This document shows positions 1-9,759 of a DNA stretch of 38,176 nt, one piece after another. Position numbers and translations under genes: made by a program. The stretch is from Penium margaritaceum. Its lineage: Eukaryota; Streptophyta; Zygnematophyceae; Desmidiales; Peniaceae. The notes below the pieces were generated by a model. It was not told the DNA's origin and searched no databases. It was given only the letters and a program-made list of their open reading frames with translations. The DNA lies in NCBI GenBank assembly GCA_023375785.1, contig SZWC01009451.1, forward strand, positions 69,313-107,488, given 5' to 3'. Within the stretch, counting starts at the first letter, position 1; every line of letters begins with the position of its first letter.

Positions 1-1215
1 GGATTGCATGCCCTTCTGACCTTCCGGAAGAATTTGAGGGTGCGCCGCAGCTGCACGTCCCTGCGCGCCAGAACAGAGTCCACCGCTGTCACTTTGGCCA
101 CACCTTGCGCCACCACCGATGACACCTCCAGCCGCCTCCTGCCCCCACTGCTGCTGCCAATTCGCCCTGCTGCCGTACGATCACTTCTTTCCACAACATC
201 ACCACCGCTTGCACCACCACCTCCACTGCTGCCTTTACCGCTGTGTCTATCGCTGCCACCTCCACTCCCCTCGACATCCACACCTTCCGACGATGCCTTC
301 AGAACGTCCCCCCCTTCTTCCCCTCCACAATCTGAACGGCGCGACACGCATTGAGCGGCAGCAGCGGCAGGGGCTGCTGCTGCTGCTGCTGCTGCTGCGA
401 CGGTTGAGTCACCTGAGCACGAGGCCAACACTTCACCCGCCGCTGCAGCCGCCCCAGCAGGTTTGGGATTCGGAGACAAAGGGGCTTCCATTGCAATTTT
501 CCCCCACAGAGCTGACTCCACCAGTTGCCTTGGTGTCCAGTGAACTCCCTCCTCTAATTCATCCACTCCCTCCTCTTCCTCATCCACTCCCTCCTCTTCC
601 TCATCCATTCTCTCCTCTTCCTCGCTCACTCCCTCCTCCTCCACCTCCGCTGCATCCTCCCCCTCCCCATCCTCCTCGTCGTGCCCTTCGTCTACCCCTT
701 CATCCCTGACCATGTTCCTTTCTCTCTCCCGTTCCTCCTCATCTTGCTCCAGCTGGAAGAAGAGGGGAGGCCATGGCCAGATCTGTGGGTCTGACAACGG
801 AGCCGAGGATGGGGATAGGGGAGCAGAGACCTGCAAAGCGGAGGAGAGGGAGGAGGAGGAGGAGGAGGAGGAAGAGGAGGAGGAGGAAGAAGACGGATTT
901 ACCAACAGTGACAGAGATGCACTCGCCACCTCCCCCACGAATGACTCCTCAAGCTGCGATACATCCACCTCCTGCCCATGCCCTCTCTCGCCTTCGTCAC
1001 TGCTGCCTGCGACTGCTTCTGCCGCATCCTCGCCCCGATTTGCGCCATCACCCTTGATCTCAATGACCGCATTTTCCTCAAAGCCGCCGGCCGCCGAGTT
1101 CGATAGACGTTGACCTTGAACGGGACTCGGACCTTGGCCAACACCAGCCAGTGGCTTCCGGAGCTCCATGCTCATGGGCTCAGAAGGCTTCCCTCTTCTG
1201 TTCCTGCTGCTGCTA

Positions 1216-1260
<45 letters not shown>

Positions 1261-1874
1261 ATGCTGTTGCTGCTCCTGCTGCCGGCGCCCCGCGGATTCC
1301 CGGAACTGCTGCTGCTGCCGCCGCCGCCGCCGCCGCTGCCGCTGCTGCTATCAGCTCCACTGCTGAAGGCGACCACGCGGCGGCAACGACCCTTCCTCGA
1401 ACCTGCCGCACCCTGGCCCGTCTTGAAGGCGCCAGGCATCGGGACGACGTCCCTTTGCGCGCCTGCCCTTCTGACAACCTGCTCATGCCGCCACCGGTTG
1501 CGCAGAAACTTCGCCCGAGAGCCACCATAAGCTGTTCCCTCCTCACGCTGCCTGTGCGAAGGGCGGGGCTGAGGCTGAGGCTGCACAGGGGCCTGCCACG
1601 ATGGCCCCGCCGCCGCGTCGTACAGGGAGACCATCGGCAGCACGCGGGGAGAACCCCTCGGTGCGCGCTGGCGATGACAGGTGGCCTTCGAACCGTCACG
1701 TTTCGCAGAATCAGAGGACCAACGCTCGGGAGCGCGACACGCTCGGAGGTCCGCTTGGGTCAGCGTTTTAGCAGACTCCGCGGGCTCGGGCATGAACGGC
1801 TCGCTGCCGCCTGCCTCTCCCTTCCCATTCCAACTGCGGCAAGATGATCCTTGCCTACACGCAATGGAGAGCGC
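1..1874 (-). CDS. Large open exon of an unrecognised acidic/Ser-rich low-complexity protein, partial
   Basis: Read on the minus strand from 1874 down to 3, one frame stays open for about 624 codons and leaves the window without a stop. The opposite strand and other frames are broken, so coding on this strand is the simplest reading. The translation is low complexity. It has a Cys/Arg/Ser-rich start, poly-Ser (about 1206-1265), Gly/Ser (about 1300-1350), a second Ser run from the GAG-repeat DNA (about 840-893), an acidic block with repeated EEEGVDEE-type units (about 560-700), poly-Ala (about 372-398) and a basic end (LRRTLKFFRKVRRACN) near position 5-50. The first in-frame Met is at 1793, but a good splice acceptor (CATCCTTTAG) ends at 1875, so 1874 may be an internal exon start. 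I recognise no family. It is most likely a disordered nuclear or regulatory protein, and that is inference. Confidence 0.55.
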
Positions 1875-1890
1875 CTAAAGGATGGATTTG
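1875..1890 (-). other. Candidate 3' splice site for the 1-1874 exon
   Basis: On the minus strand the sequence AAATCCATCCTTTAG sits directly before the open frame, and its TAG is also the stop that closes the frame upstream. A pyrimidine-leaning tract ending in AG at the exact edge of a 624-codon open stretch suggests an intron/exon border. Two further AGs lie a little downstream (about 1838 and 1854), so the exact acceptor is uncertain. Confidence 0.4.
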
Positions 1891-2126
1891 CCCCTCGGCT
1901 GTACATTTGGCTAGGGCCGGGTCAAAGGCCATCAGATGGGGCGGACTTGCACGTTAGACCATGTCTGAGACGGCCGCATTCTGAGAAAAAGAACTACATC
2001 ACCCCCATTCTGGAGACGTGTTCCGAAGTGGCACCCTTTTTGGTGCTCCGGGGAATTGTGGCTAGGACGCCCAGTACAGGCGACTTTGTAAGTCGCTCCC
2101 ATTCTCGCTCCGGCATGCCGGAGACA
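1878..2126. other. Short spacer between the open exon and the A1 target site
   Basis: No gene is seen. This is unique DNA up to about 1976, then a degenerate repeat unit that has a partner beyond the retrotransposon at 16045-16143. If the 1-1874 exon is spliced, this stretch would be intron, and A1 would then be an intronic insertion. Confidence 0.4.
1977..2070 (+). repeat. Imperfect repeat unit, left copy (partner 16045-16143)
   Basis: The unit begins CATTCTGAGAAAAAG and ends GGTGCTCCGGGGAATTGTGGCTAGGACGCC-like. The copy right of A1 begins CATTCTCAGAAAAACAG and ends with the same GGTGCTCCGGGG and GGCTAGGACGCC blocks. Removing A1 would put the two units close together, so A1 appears to have landed inside a small local tandem duplication. 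Confidence 0.5.
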
Positions 2127-2131
2127 CCCCA
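2127..2131. repeat. Target-site duplication of A1, left copy (CCCCA)
   Basis: Five bases CCCCA abut the outer end of the left LTR, and the identical five bases follow the right LTR at 16042-16046. A 5-bp duplication is the usual signature of copia integrase. Confidence 0.85.
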
Positions 2132-2612
2132 TGAGAAGATGCAAGGAAGCTTCCTAGCAACACTCTCGTTGACCACGTGTCAGTGCCTGATCAGACGGTG
2201 ACGACAGTCACAAGTTGTGCACGCCACGGCAAGAGTTTGGCTAGGGGACACAAGGCAAAGTGTCTGAATGCTTCAATACCATTTGCAAAGAGAAATGATA
2301 AATGACAGATCCATGGCATAAATATCTTGCGCGGCGCACAGCGGGTGTCGCACGGCACGAAGTAGTCCAAGAGCTGTCCAAAAATCGGCCCAAAACCACT
2401 GTTCTGGCCATAACGCTGCGCACACATGTCAGAATGCTACGTCGTCTAAACCTAGACGTGCACGATCACAAGACGGACGCTACGACTGGTCACATGCATG
2501 CATCCATCATCAAACGGTGGACACGCAATGCAAAAACATGCAAATCAGGCTCATGGCCAGTCCGCCGAAAAGACTCCTGCAAGCTGCAGAAAAAACAACA
2601 GGGAGTCCCAGC
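2132..2612 (-). repeat. A1 3' LTR, part 1 (outer portion)
   Basis: Plus-strand text starts TGAGAAGATGCAAGGAA, matching the start of the LTR at 15405. It contains the LTR landmarks seen in all A copies: GCATAAATA (TATTTATGC on the element strand, a likely TATA box), GGCCCAAAACCACTGTT and a CATGCATGCAT block. It is cut at 2612 by element B and resumes at 8684. The two parts total 642 bp, against 637 bp for the intact partner. Confidence 0.88.
2608..2612. repeat. Target-site duplication of element B, left copy (CCAGC)
   Basis: The uninterrupted A1 LTR reads GGGAGTCCCGGCAGTG at this point, so the target was CCGGC. The left copy is now CCAGC and the right copy at 8679-8683 is CCGAT. Both changes are transitions of the kind expected from cytosine deamination. 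Confidence 0.65.
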
Positions 2613-3387
2613 TCAGAAGTTTCCTAGAACCTTCCTAACCACTTGCCGCGACACTAGGCGTCAGCGCCAGGTCAGCGTGTGACAACAGTCACAAGTTAAA
2701 AACAGAACTACAAGGGTCTGGGTTGGGACACGAACAGAGTGTCAGGAAACTGAAACTGAATATAATTGCAGAGAGAGATAACAAATGACATGTCCACAGC
2801 ATAAATACCTGCCGCGGCGCACGACAGGTGTCCCACGCGGTAGTGCAAGGTCTGTCCTAAAACCGGCCCAAAACATTGTTTTGGCCGTAACTCTGCGCAG
2901 ACAAATCAGAACGCTACGCCGTTTGAACCTAGAGATGCAGAATCTCAAGCCAGACGCTACGACTGGTCACACGCATAAGTCTGGCACCGATCGGTGGACA
3001 GAAAATGCAAAAACATGCAAATCGGGCTCATGAGCCAGTCCACTAAGAAAACTCTAGTTTCTGCAGAAGAACTGCAAAGCACCCCGGCAAGCACCCAGGG
3101 CGTCGTGACAGCTCTCTGGCAGCTACTGGTGGATGGAGCCACCACTCGTCGGTGCTCCGGTGCTAGCTGCATCCGCATCAAGGATAGGCTGCAGAAAACC
3201 TGGAAGAGGTCCGAGGCAGCATCCACGACGCTGGTGCAGTCATCGATCAGCTCCGAGTGGGTGGTCCACCACCTGCCGACGCGCCGGTGTCTCCGGGGTC
3301 TACATCCGGGACCATGTCGTCGCGCTCTCCTGTAGCGCTGCTCTCCTTGCCGTCGCTCGTGACAGGGGGAAGCCACACACACCAACA
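2613..3387 (-). repeat. B 3' LTR (left copy)
   Basis: It begins TCAGAAGTTTCCTAG (the TG end has mutated to TC) and ends CACACACCAACA on the plus strand. The right copy at 7903 begins TGAGACGTTTCC and ends identically. It shares GCATAAATACC, CTGCCGCGGCGCACGACAGG and GGCCCAAAAC blocks with the A LTR, but has its own outer ends and lacks the CATGCATGCAT block. Confidence 0.9.
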
Positions 3388-3400
3388 CTCCCTCTGGCTG
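3388..3400 (-). other. B polypurine tract
   Basis: On the element strand the bases before the LTR read GCCAGAGGGAG and then TGTTGG. A short purine run ending at the LTR start is where plus-strand DNA synthesis is primed in LTR elements. Confidence 0.55.
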
Positions 3401-3489
3401 TCACAACTGTCAACGTAATGATGTCTGAGCGAAGGCAAGAGATGATGGCTCAGGGAACCAACCATAGCGAGCACTGATCAAGCATACCA

Positions 3490-3855
3490 CAGCACAGGGT
3501 CTCCTCGTGACAATGGTGCATCCCACCAAATGCCCGGGTCTCGACCATGCATGAAGTGAATCACACACCTACGAGTCAAACATCAAGCAAGAGAGACAGA
3601 GAAACAAGGTCTCCTCGTGACCCCGGAAAAAATGTCTCCGGGTGTCCGGGTCTCGACCACATCATGCATGGATCATACATAACACATGTAGGCAATGGGT
3701 CTCCACGTCACACCGGTAGAACTCAACAGGTGCGCGGGTCTCGACCAGCATAACCTAGCATGGATCATACATAACACATAGAGGCAATGTGTCTCCACAT
3801 CACACCGATGAAACTCACCAGGTGCGCGGGTCTCGACCAGCATAACCTGGACCAT
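3490..3855. repeat. Imperfect ~93-bp tandem repeats in the B 3' region
   Basis: Two clear units lie at about 3665-3757 and 3759-3850. Each has CATGGATCATACATAACACAT, GGCAATG(G/T)GTCTCCAC, and GTGCGCGGGTCTCGACCAGC. More diverged pieces with GGTCTCCTCGTGAC and CGGGTCTCGACCA lie at about 3498-3660. No coding is seen. They sit between the ORF stop and the purine tract of B. Confidence 0.7.
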
Positions 3856-3914
3856 AGCATCCTGCCGCACCTTAAGTAATCCCGTTGTCCTAAAAAAGGT
3901 GTCAGGCCAAAGTC

Positions 3915-3936
3915 CACACACCAACACTCCCCCTGG
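3915..3936 (-). repeat. Second copy of the B LTR-edge/purine-tract motif
   Basis: CACACACCAACACTCCCCCTGG here matches the real LTR end plus purine tract at about 3376-3397 (CACACACCAACACTCCCTCTGG) with one difference. So the internal region carries a relic of an LTR edge about 540 bp inside the true one. Confidence 0.55.
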
Positions 3937-4083
3937 GCCGCAGAGGCTGACAGTACGAGCATAGCTGATGGCTGCTCCCAACAGAATCCGTGAGGAAGGG
4001 GCACGGCTCCCCCATGGCCACATACCCCTGTACAGCAATAGCAAGGGTGACGACGATGCTGGTGGGATGTGTCCGCACAGAGC

Positions 4084-6096
4084 TCACCCCGGAGCGCCGT
4101 CGTCGCTGTCATCGTCATTGCTATCATCGTCTGCTGATGTGACTGGTGCAACGCTAAGGGCCTCCTCCAAAACAATCGCCTGCTGTATGGCCTCCCATCG
4201 CTGAGTTGCATATCGCCTCGCGGTCTCCGTAGCGTCGAGGTGCGTGTGGAGCTCTACAAGCTCTGAAGCGGCAGCCAACCAGCTGGCTGCATCTGCGGCA
4301 TGTAGACAGTCAGTCGCGAAACAAACCTGACGGTGGACCTCAATAGTGTGCGCGTCGGCACGAGCCAGAGCCTCCTGTAACCTCGCGGTCTCACCCTGTA
4401 GAAAGGAGTGGAGCTGCGCCTGTTCGTCGCACAAGTCGATGTCCTCTATGTCAGTCGTCGACTGAAGTGCCGTCGGGCCACGAGGTGCTGGTAGAGGGGG
4501 AGCGCAAGACAATGAGTCGCCACGTAAGTTGTCTGGGACTGTAGGAATGACTACTGCAAAAGCACCTGCTGCTCGTGACACACCTATCGCTTGGCTGCCA
4601 GCTGCTTGCCGGACGACGGCATGTGTAGGTATAGCTGCATCCGCGGCGACGTCGTGGTCATCGAAGGTGTGGTCAGTGCCGTGGTGCTCCTCGTGACCCA
4701 TGGTGTGCAGCCCATCATCCACCTGCTACTGGAGGTCAGCCTGTCCCAGACGTGCATCCTGTAGAGACCACTCAGCTGCCTCGAGACGCCTGTGTACATC
4801 CTCCACACACTCCTCGACAGTCCGTCGTGATGGAACATCCACGGTGTAACAGCGGCTGCTGGCCTCCTAGCGCTCGACCATGGGACTATGCACGTGCACC
4901 TCCGCTCGAGCCACCATTGCCTCCTGCTCGTCGACCGCGGAGCGTAGGCGCTCGGGTACAGGAACTGTAGCCACCACTGTAGTTGTGTCATTGACTGGAA
5001 CCGCCATGGTGTCAGCGACATCGGTCAGGGCAGCGAGGGGACGGAGGTCCGCAGCTCGCTTTGCATCCTCCATGTCGCACACGCGGACGTCTGCTGTCAC
5101 CGAGGGGCCATCTCGTGCTCGTGTCGCGGCTACTGCAAATACGGCGGCGCACTGGGCCTCTACGTCTGCCTTCGACCCTGTCTCTGACCACTCCACAACG
5201 GACAACTGGTCCTCATAAAGGAAGTCTACCTCGTCCTGGTGGTCCATTACCTGCTCCTACTACTCAGTACTATCTGTCTGAACCACCTGGGCGTCTGCTG
5301 GGGGCCGAGTATCAGCATCTCTATCACCTGCCCCTGTTGCTGATCCTAGCACCATGACAGCTGTCTCCACACCGGCTAACGCGGGAGTGCGCACACCATC
5401 AAGCGCAGCTCCTGCATCGGCCGTCGTCATGTCATCCGCCAGGGTATCAACGAACGCCATCTCCATCTCCGACTCAGACTCAGCCTCGGACCAATCCTCC
5501 TCCGACGAAGAGTCTCCATCACGGCGAACGTCTCCCCCCACCAAACTCTCCGCTAGCTGAGTCTGCTGTGTGACATCATCTGCCTCAATCATCCTGTGCT
5601 GTAGAGCAGTCGTATCACCAATGCAGAGCTCCGCCGCAGTCATCAGCGGACAAACCATCCCCCCCACGGCTGACACCTCGGCAGGAGCTGTGGAGACTCG
5701 ACAGGCCAACCCGTGGACAGGAGACGAGGGGGTCTCGTCACCTGAGACTCCTCCCACAGCCGCGTCTGGTGGTGCTGCCTGTGCGCGTCGTGCAAGACGA
5801 GCAGCTCGCCGCCGCGCATGACGAGTGCAAGAACGAGCGGTGCGGCGAGGGACTGTGGGTCCGTCCGTCGGTATGATGCCGACAGCCTCCAAGACGGAGC
5901 AGAGGGCGACGGATGTAGACGAGAGATCTGGTATGCTAGCATCGTCGGAGGAAGGGATGTAGGATCGGGAGAAAGATGAGGATGAAGTGGGAGGCGACAC
6001 CTGCGACGGAGTGGCAACTCGCTCGGAAGTCACGTGGTCAAGGAGCTGCTGGACCATGCGCTTGAGGTTCCGAACCTCCATGTGTAGGGCGGCCAT
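4084..6096 (-). pseudogene. B internal ORF, unrecognised protein, broken by stops
   Basis: One minus-strand frame runs from a Met at 6096 to a stop at 4084 (about 670 codons) with only four internal TAGs (5260, 5257, 4867, 4726). The pieces share frame and style, so this was one protein. In order it has a short helical N-terminus (MEVRNLKRMVQQLLDH), a Ser-rich part, a basic Arg/Ala stretch (RRRAARLARRAQ, about residues 95-108), a strongly acidic Ser/Glu block (SSSEEDWSEAESESE, about residue 200), an Ala/Val/Asp-rich middle, and an Ala/Glu-rich helical C-terminus (for example RLQEALARADAH) ending in DDDSNDDDSDD. There is no zinc knuckle and no enzyme motif. It may stand in for gag (assembly or packaging) or be captured host sequence. 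The frame is shared with a 61-codon stretch starting at Met 6504, separated by stops at 6319, 6220 and 6121. Confidence 0.6.
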
Positions 6097-6318
6097 ATCA
6101 TCCGCATAAGCGCGGTGGCATCACTCGGTGACGTATCCACTGAAGGAGGTGGAGAGAATCGTACCCAGGGGGGATGCCACCCAGGAGGGCGCTGTCGGCA
6201 CTGGCGCCAACCATGCTGCCTATCTCGACAGTGATAGCATGAAAATCCTGAGGACAAGTGGGACTCGTGCCACGGCTGCATGGACCACTGACCTTGTGGC
6301 GGCTACCACGGCTGAGGC

Positions 6319-6504
6319 TCAGGTGCAGACCACGGCGATGGCAATGCCCACGGCCACGCTGCACAGCTCATGTCGAGAGCTGAGCGTAGGTAGTCTCACA
6401 CACTCAACCCCGGTGGTGCAAAGCGCCACGTAGAGGGATACGAGTGCAGCAACGTCTCTCAGACGGGCTGCGATGTCGTTAGTCAAGGTGACGACCTCAG
6501 CCAT
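6319..6504 (-). pseudogene. Possible 5' part of the B ORF
   Basis: A 61-codon stretch starting MAEVVTLTNDIAARLRDVAA lies in the same frame as the main B ORF, separated from it by three stops (6319, 6220, 6121). It has a helical start and a hydrophobic patch. It could be the original N-terminus of the B protein or a short upstream ORF. There is not enough evidence to choose. Confidence 0.3.
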
Positions 6505-7890
6505 AGTGTGTTGCTACACTGTTGCACCCTTCAACGATGGCGCAACTATCGCAACATGCGACCTCAAGTCGCCTTCCGTGCTGCTAATGCTGCACCGGTT
6601 GCCGTCGTCAACAGACGGCTGTGGCCTCAAGCCACCTTCGCTATTGCTACTGTTGCTACGACTCTTGCGGATACTGCTGCTATAGCGGTTCCCATCGTCA
6701 GCCGACGGTAATGGCCTCAAGCCACACTAAAAAGTAAAATCATGAAAAAACACAAAAACAAGACTCGCCCCCTAGTTTTTTTTTGTTTTTTTTTTGCTTC
6801 TGTTTTTTTTATGGTGCCACCTCCTCGGGTGCCCCCTTTGGTGTTTTCTGTGGTGCCCCACTCGAGGCCCCCCCCCTCTCTTCTCTCCCCCTCTTTTTTT
6901 CCGGTCTGGCTCGACCCTCGCGGCGAGCACACTGGAGGGGGAGGCTCGCTCCCCCCCCTCACGTGCAGCCGGCCGGAGGCTGCCCGTCGGCCTCCCCTGT
7001 CCCTCTCAGCCGACGGGGGGGCGGTGCTTGGCCAGCACGCGCCGGCTCAAGCGCCGGCGCTTGGCCGGCGCTGGCGCGCCCTCCGGGGGCACGACGGGCC
7101 CGACCGACCGGACCCCCCCACCCTCTTGGGCGGGGTCCCTTGCGTCGGGTTGCCCTCAGGCCCGATAGCAGCAGCTGCTACAGCAACTGTTGCTGCAGTT
7201 GCTGCAGCAACTGCTGCTGCTGCTGCTACAACTGCTGCCTGCTGCTACTATTGCTGCGGCTGCTGCTGCGGTTGCTGCTGCGGTTGCTGCCTGCTGCTGC
7301 TGCTGCTGCTGCAAATACTACTACAGCAGCTGCTATAGCTGCTCGCTGCCGTCGTTGCTCCTATGGCTGCTGCCCGCCGCCGCTACTACTACAGGTGCGT
7401 GCTGCCGTCGCCGCTACTGCAGTTGCTGCCTGCCACCGCTGCCGCTACTGCTGCTGCTGCTTCCGTTGTTGCTGCTACTGCAACTGCTTGTCGCTGCTGC
7501 TGCTACTGTTACTCACTGCTCGCACCCGCCGCTGCCGCAAGCTGCTGCTCCTCCTGCGAGCTGCTTCTCCTCCTCCCACCTGTTTTTTGTGTGTGTGTAC
7601 ACACCGGTAGCCAGACACGGCTGCTGCTCCCACTCAGTGCTACTGTTGTAGTGGGTGCTTCCCGTGGCCGCTAACGCCGCAAGTGCTTCCCGCCGCTCGT
7701 TGCTGCTATGGCGGCTGTTGCTTGCAGCTGCCGCCATTGTCTCTGCATATCCACCGCTCCGCTGCAACATAGTCGCGATGGGTCCCTCCAGGATCTGCTG
7801 CTGCTGCTATGGGTGGCTGCCGCTACTACCACTCATGGCTGTTTCTGCTGCTGCGTCTCTGCTGCGCAGCACAACAAGCTATGGCTCGTT
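6505..7890 (-). other. B leader: CAG-triplet block and GC-rich island
   Basis: No ORF with protein-like character is seen. From about 7150 to 7860 the plus strand is dominated by CTG/GCT/CTA triplets (CAG/AGC/TAG on the element strand). From about 6880 to 7150 it is very GC-rich and contains nested palindromes at 7039-7071. T runs on the plus strand occupy 6777-6810. The A elements have a similar CAG-rich leader between primer site and gag, so this is a shared structural trait. Confidence 0.65.
7039..7071. repeat. Nested GC palindrome in the B leader
   Basis: GCGCCGGC at 7039-7046 pairs with GCCGGCGC at 7064-7071. The sequence between them contains a perfect 16-bp palindrome, CAAGCGCCGGCGCTTG (7048-7063). 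In RNA this could form a very stable double stem. Confidence 0.7.
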
Positions 7891-7902
7891 TGCTCTGATA
7901 CC
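7891..7902 (-). other. B primer-binding site (tRNA-iMet type)
   Basis: The element strand reads CGGTATCAGAGC directly after the LTR. It matches the plant copia iMet site TGGTATCAGAGC except for its first base. Confidence 0.85.
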
Positions 7903-8678
7903 GTGAGACGTTTCCTAGAACCTTCCTAACCACTTGCCGCGACACTAGGCGTCAGCGCCAGGTCAGCATGTGCCAATAGTCACAAGTTAAAGACAAAACT
8001 GCAAGGGTCCGGGTTGGGACATGAACAGAGTGTCAGGAAACTCAAACTGAATATAATTGCAGAGAGAGATAAAAAATGACAAGTTCACAACATAAATACC
8101 TGCCGCGGCGCACGACAGGTGTCGCACGCGGCAGTGCAAGGTCTGTCCTAAAACCGGCCCAAAACACTGTTTTGGCCGTAACTCTGCGCAGACAAATCAG
8201 AACGCTACGCCGTCTGAACCTAGAGATGCAAAATCTCAAGCCAGACGCTATGACTGGTCACACGCATAAGTCCGGCACCAATTGGTGGACAGAAAACGCA
8301 AAAACATGCAAATCGGGCTCAAGAGCCAGTCCACCGAGAAAACTCTAGTGTTTGCAGAAGAACCGCAAAGCACCCCGGCAAGCACCCAAGGCGTCGTGGC
8401 AGCTCTCTGGCAGCTGCTGGTGGATGGAGCCACCACTCGTCGGTGCTCCGGTGCCAGCTGCATCCGCATCAAGGATAGGCTGTAGAAAACCTGCAAGAGG
8501 TCCGAGGCAGCATCCACGACGCTGGTGTAGTCATCGATCAGCTCCACGTGGGTGGTCCACCACCTGCCGACGCGTCGGTGTCTCCGGGGTCTACATCCGG
8601 GACTATGTCATTGCGCTCTCCTGTAGCGCTGGTCTCCTTGCCGTTGCTCGTGACAGGGGGAAGCCACACACACCAACA
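7903..8678 (-). repeat. B 5' LTR (right copy)
   Basis: Plus-strand ends are TGAGACGTTTCC and CACACACCAACA, a proper TG...CA pair. It contains AACATAAATACC (TATTTATG on the element strand), a likely promoter TATA element. It is followed by CCGAT, the right target duplication, and then by the remainder of the A1 LTR. Confidence 0.92.
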
Positions 8679-8683
8679 CCGAT
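8679..8683. repeat. Target-site duplication of element B, right copy (CCGAT)
   Basis: This aligns with CCGGC in the uninterrupted A LTR, giving a 5-bp duplication with the left copy CCAGC after decay. Confidence 0.6.
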
Positions 8684-8844
8684 AGTGGCCGGGGCTCTGG
8701 AACGGTAGTCAGCCAGCTCCAAGCTGGTAGTCCGCCGCCAGTCGTCGCACGGGTGTGAACAGGGCCCGCCTCAGGGATCTGCACGAGTATGGGCACGGTC
8801 GAGTGGTCACAGTAGGCTGTACAAGAATGTCACAAATCACAACA
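8684..8844 (-). repeat. A1 3' LTR, part 2 (inner portion)
   Basis: The sequence from AGTGGCCGGGGCTCTGGAACGG to GTCACAAATCACAACA continues the A LTR exactly where element B split it, and matches 15881-16041. It ends next to the A1 purine tract. Confidence 0.9.
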
Positions 8845-8857
8845 CTCCCCCATGACC
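8845..8857 (-). other. A1 polypurine tract
   Basis: The element strand reads GGTCATGGGGGAG immediately before the LTR start TGTTGTGATTTG. The same string precedes the A3 3' LTR (about 35241-35253). Confidence 0.75.
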
Positions 8858-8946
8858 TGATGGTATGCATGTCCATACACGTGCAGCAATGGGACAAGTA
8901 CAATAGTGAGTGTAGAACAGATAGGACACAAACACATATCCCACAC

Positions 8947-9429
8947 TCAACCACCCTCAGGCATGGGGCGAAGCCCAACAGAAGGAATGGCCACCAGGAA
9001 CTTTCTGCGAGCTAGTGCCTTCGTCAAGAAATTAGCACGCTGCATGTCAGTGCCAACCCACATAACGGAGATCAGGTGTCGCTCCACCAGATCACGCACA
9101 AAGTGATGCTCAACCGCAATGTGCTTCATGCGAGCGTGAAAGACACCGGAGTTTTGCGCAATGGCCAGAGCACTCTGGTTTTCGCAACGAAGGACAATGG
9201 CGGGTACTCATTGACCAAGCTCAAGTAACAGGCGCTGCAGCCATACCGCCTCAGCAGCCCCTACGCCCAAAGCAACGTACTTTGCCTCCGACGTGCTACG
9301 TGCGATGCAGCCATGCTTCCTGCTACGCCAAGACAGAGTTGTACCACCGAGTAGGAACACGTAGCCAGTACGGCTACGTCCATCTGGGCTCCAGGCCCAG
9401 TCGTTGTCAGTGTAGCCGTCAAGGACCAT
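8947..9429 (-). pseudogene. A1 RNase H domain and Pol C-terminus
   Basis: This is the copia RNase H, which degrades the RNA strand of the RNA-DNA hybrid. Motifs in order are DGYTDNDWA (catalytic Asp), TGYVFLLGG, LSWRSRKH, and STSEAKYVAL (catalytic Glu). After a stop at 9208 the frame resumes with KHIAVEHHFVRDLVE and QRANFLTKALA, typical of the copia Pol tail, and ends at the natural stop at 8947. All pieces are in the same frame as upstream RT. Confidence 0.88.
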
Positions 9430-9435
9430 CGAACA

Positions 9436-9747
9436 CTACCGACAAAAGCAGAGTCCGAGGTACGGTGTGGAGACCACGTACCGCACCACTCGCACAGCAG
9501 CTTTAAGGGCTGAGGCACGTGGAGCCCGCGAAAACTGAGCGAGGAGGTTGACAGCGAAAGCGATGTCAGGACGTGTGGTAGTGGCCAAGAACATTAGAGA
9601 TCTGATGAGACAAAGGTACAATGTCACGTCCACTCTCTCCCCCAGCTGTGTGGGATCATCCACCTTCAGGGCATCCTGCCCATTGGGTGTAAGAGGTGTA
9701 AAAGCGGTGGGCACTACACCAAGGAGATCGCTGACACGCTTCCCCAC
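9436..9747 (-). pseudogene. A1 RT connection region
   Basis: This continues the RT frame after an Arg-to-stop change at 9760. It contains TPLTPNGQDALKVDDPT, the conserved copia spacing to YLCLIRSLMFLATTTRPDIAFAV-like sequence, and the stretch leading to RNase H. It is closed by a stop at 9436 that fits CAG to TAG. Confidence 0.85.
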
Positions 9748-9759
9748 GACTCGTGTGTA

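Larger units (their letters stand above)
2613..8678 (-). mobile_element. B: non-autonomous LTR retrotransposon without polymerase, nested in the A1 LTR
   Basis: B has two near-identical LTRs (2613-3387, 775 bp; 7903-8678, 776 bp) and a 4.5-kb internal region on the minus strand. Next to the right LTR is CGGTATCAGAGC (7891-7902), one base off the iMet primer site used by A. Next to the left LTR is a short purine tract. The internal region holds a long CAG/GC-rich leader (6505-7890), one broken ORF (4084-6096, perhaps from 6504), and a tandem-repeat zone (about 3490-3850). I find no protease DSGA, integrase HHCC/DDE, YVDD or RNase H motif on either strand. The LTR core is clearly homologous to the A LTR. 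By eye its LTRs differ by about 5 percent, less than those of A1, which fits the younger, nested position. Likely a trans-mobilised derivative. Confidence 0.85.

Noticed and set aside
712..1113. Plus-strand frame with a poly-Glu run (about 840-890)
   Set aside because: It lies opposite the much longer minus-strand frame, and the poly-Glu is just the complement of a TCC-repeat serine run.
4084..5262. TAG-only stops in the B ORF as evidence of a recoded stop codon
   Set aside because: A1 and A2 contain TGA stops in the same genome and the TAGs fit CAG-to-TAG decay. Nothing else supports recoding.
7190..7651. Long plus-strand Leu/Ala/Cys-rich frames over the CTG block
   Set aside because: Triplet repeats are open in several frames at once. 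The block is the untranslated leader of element B, and no frame has domain-like content.
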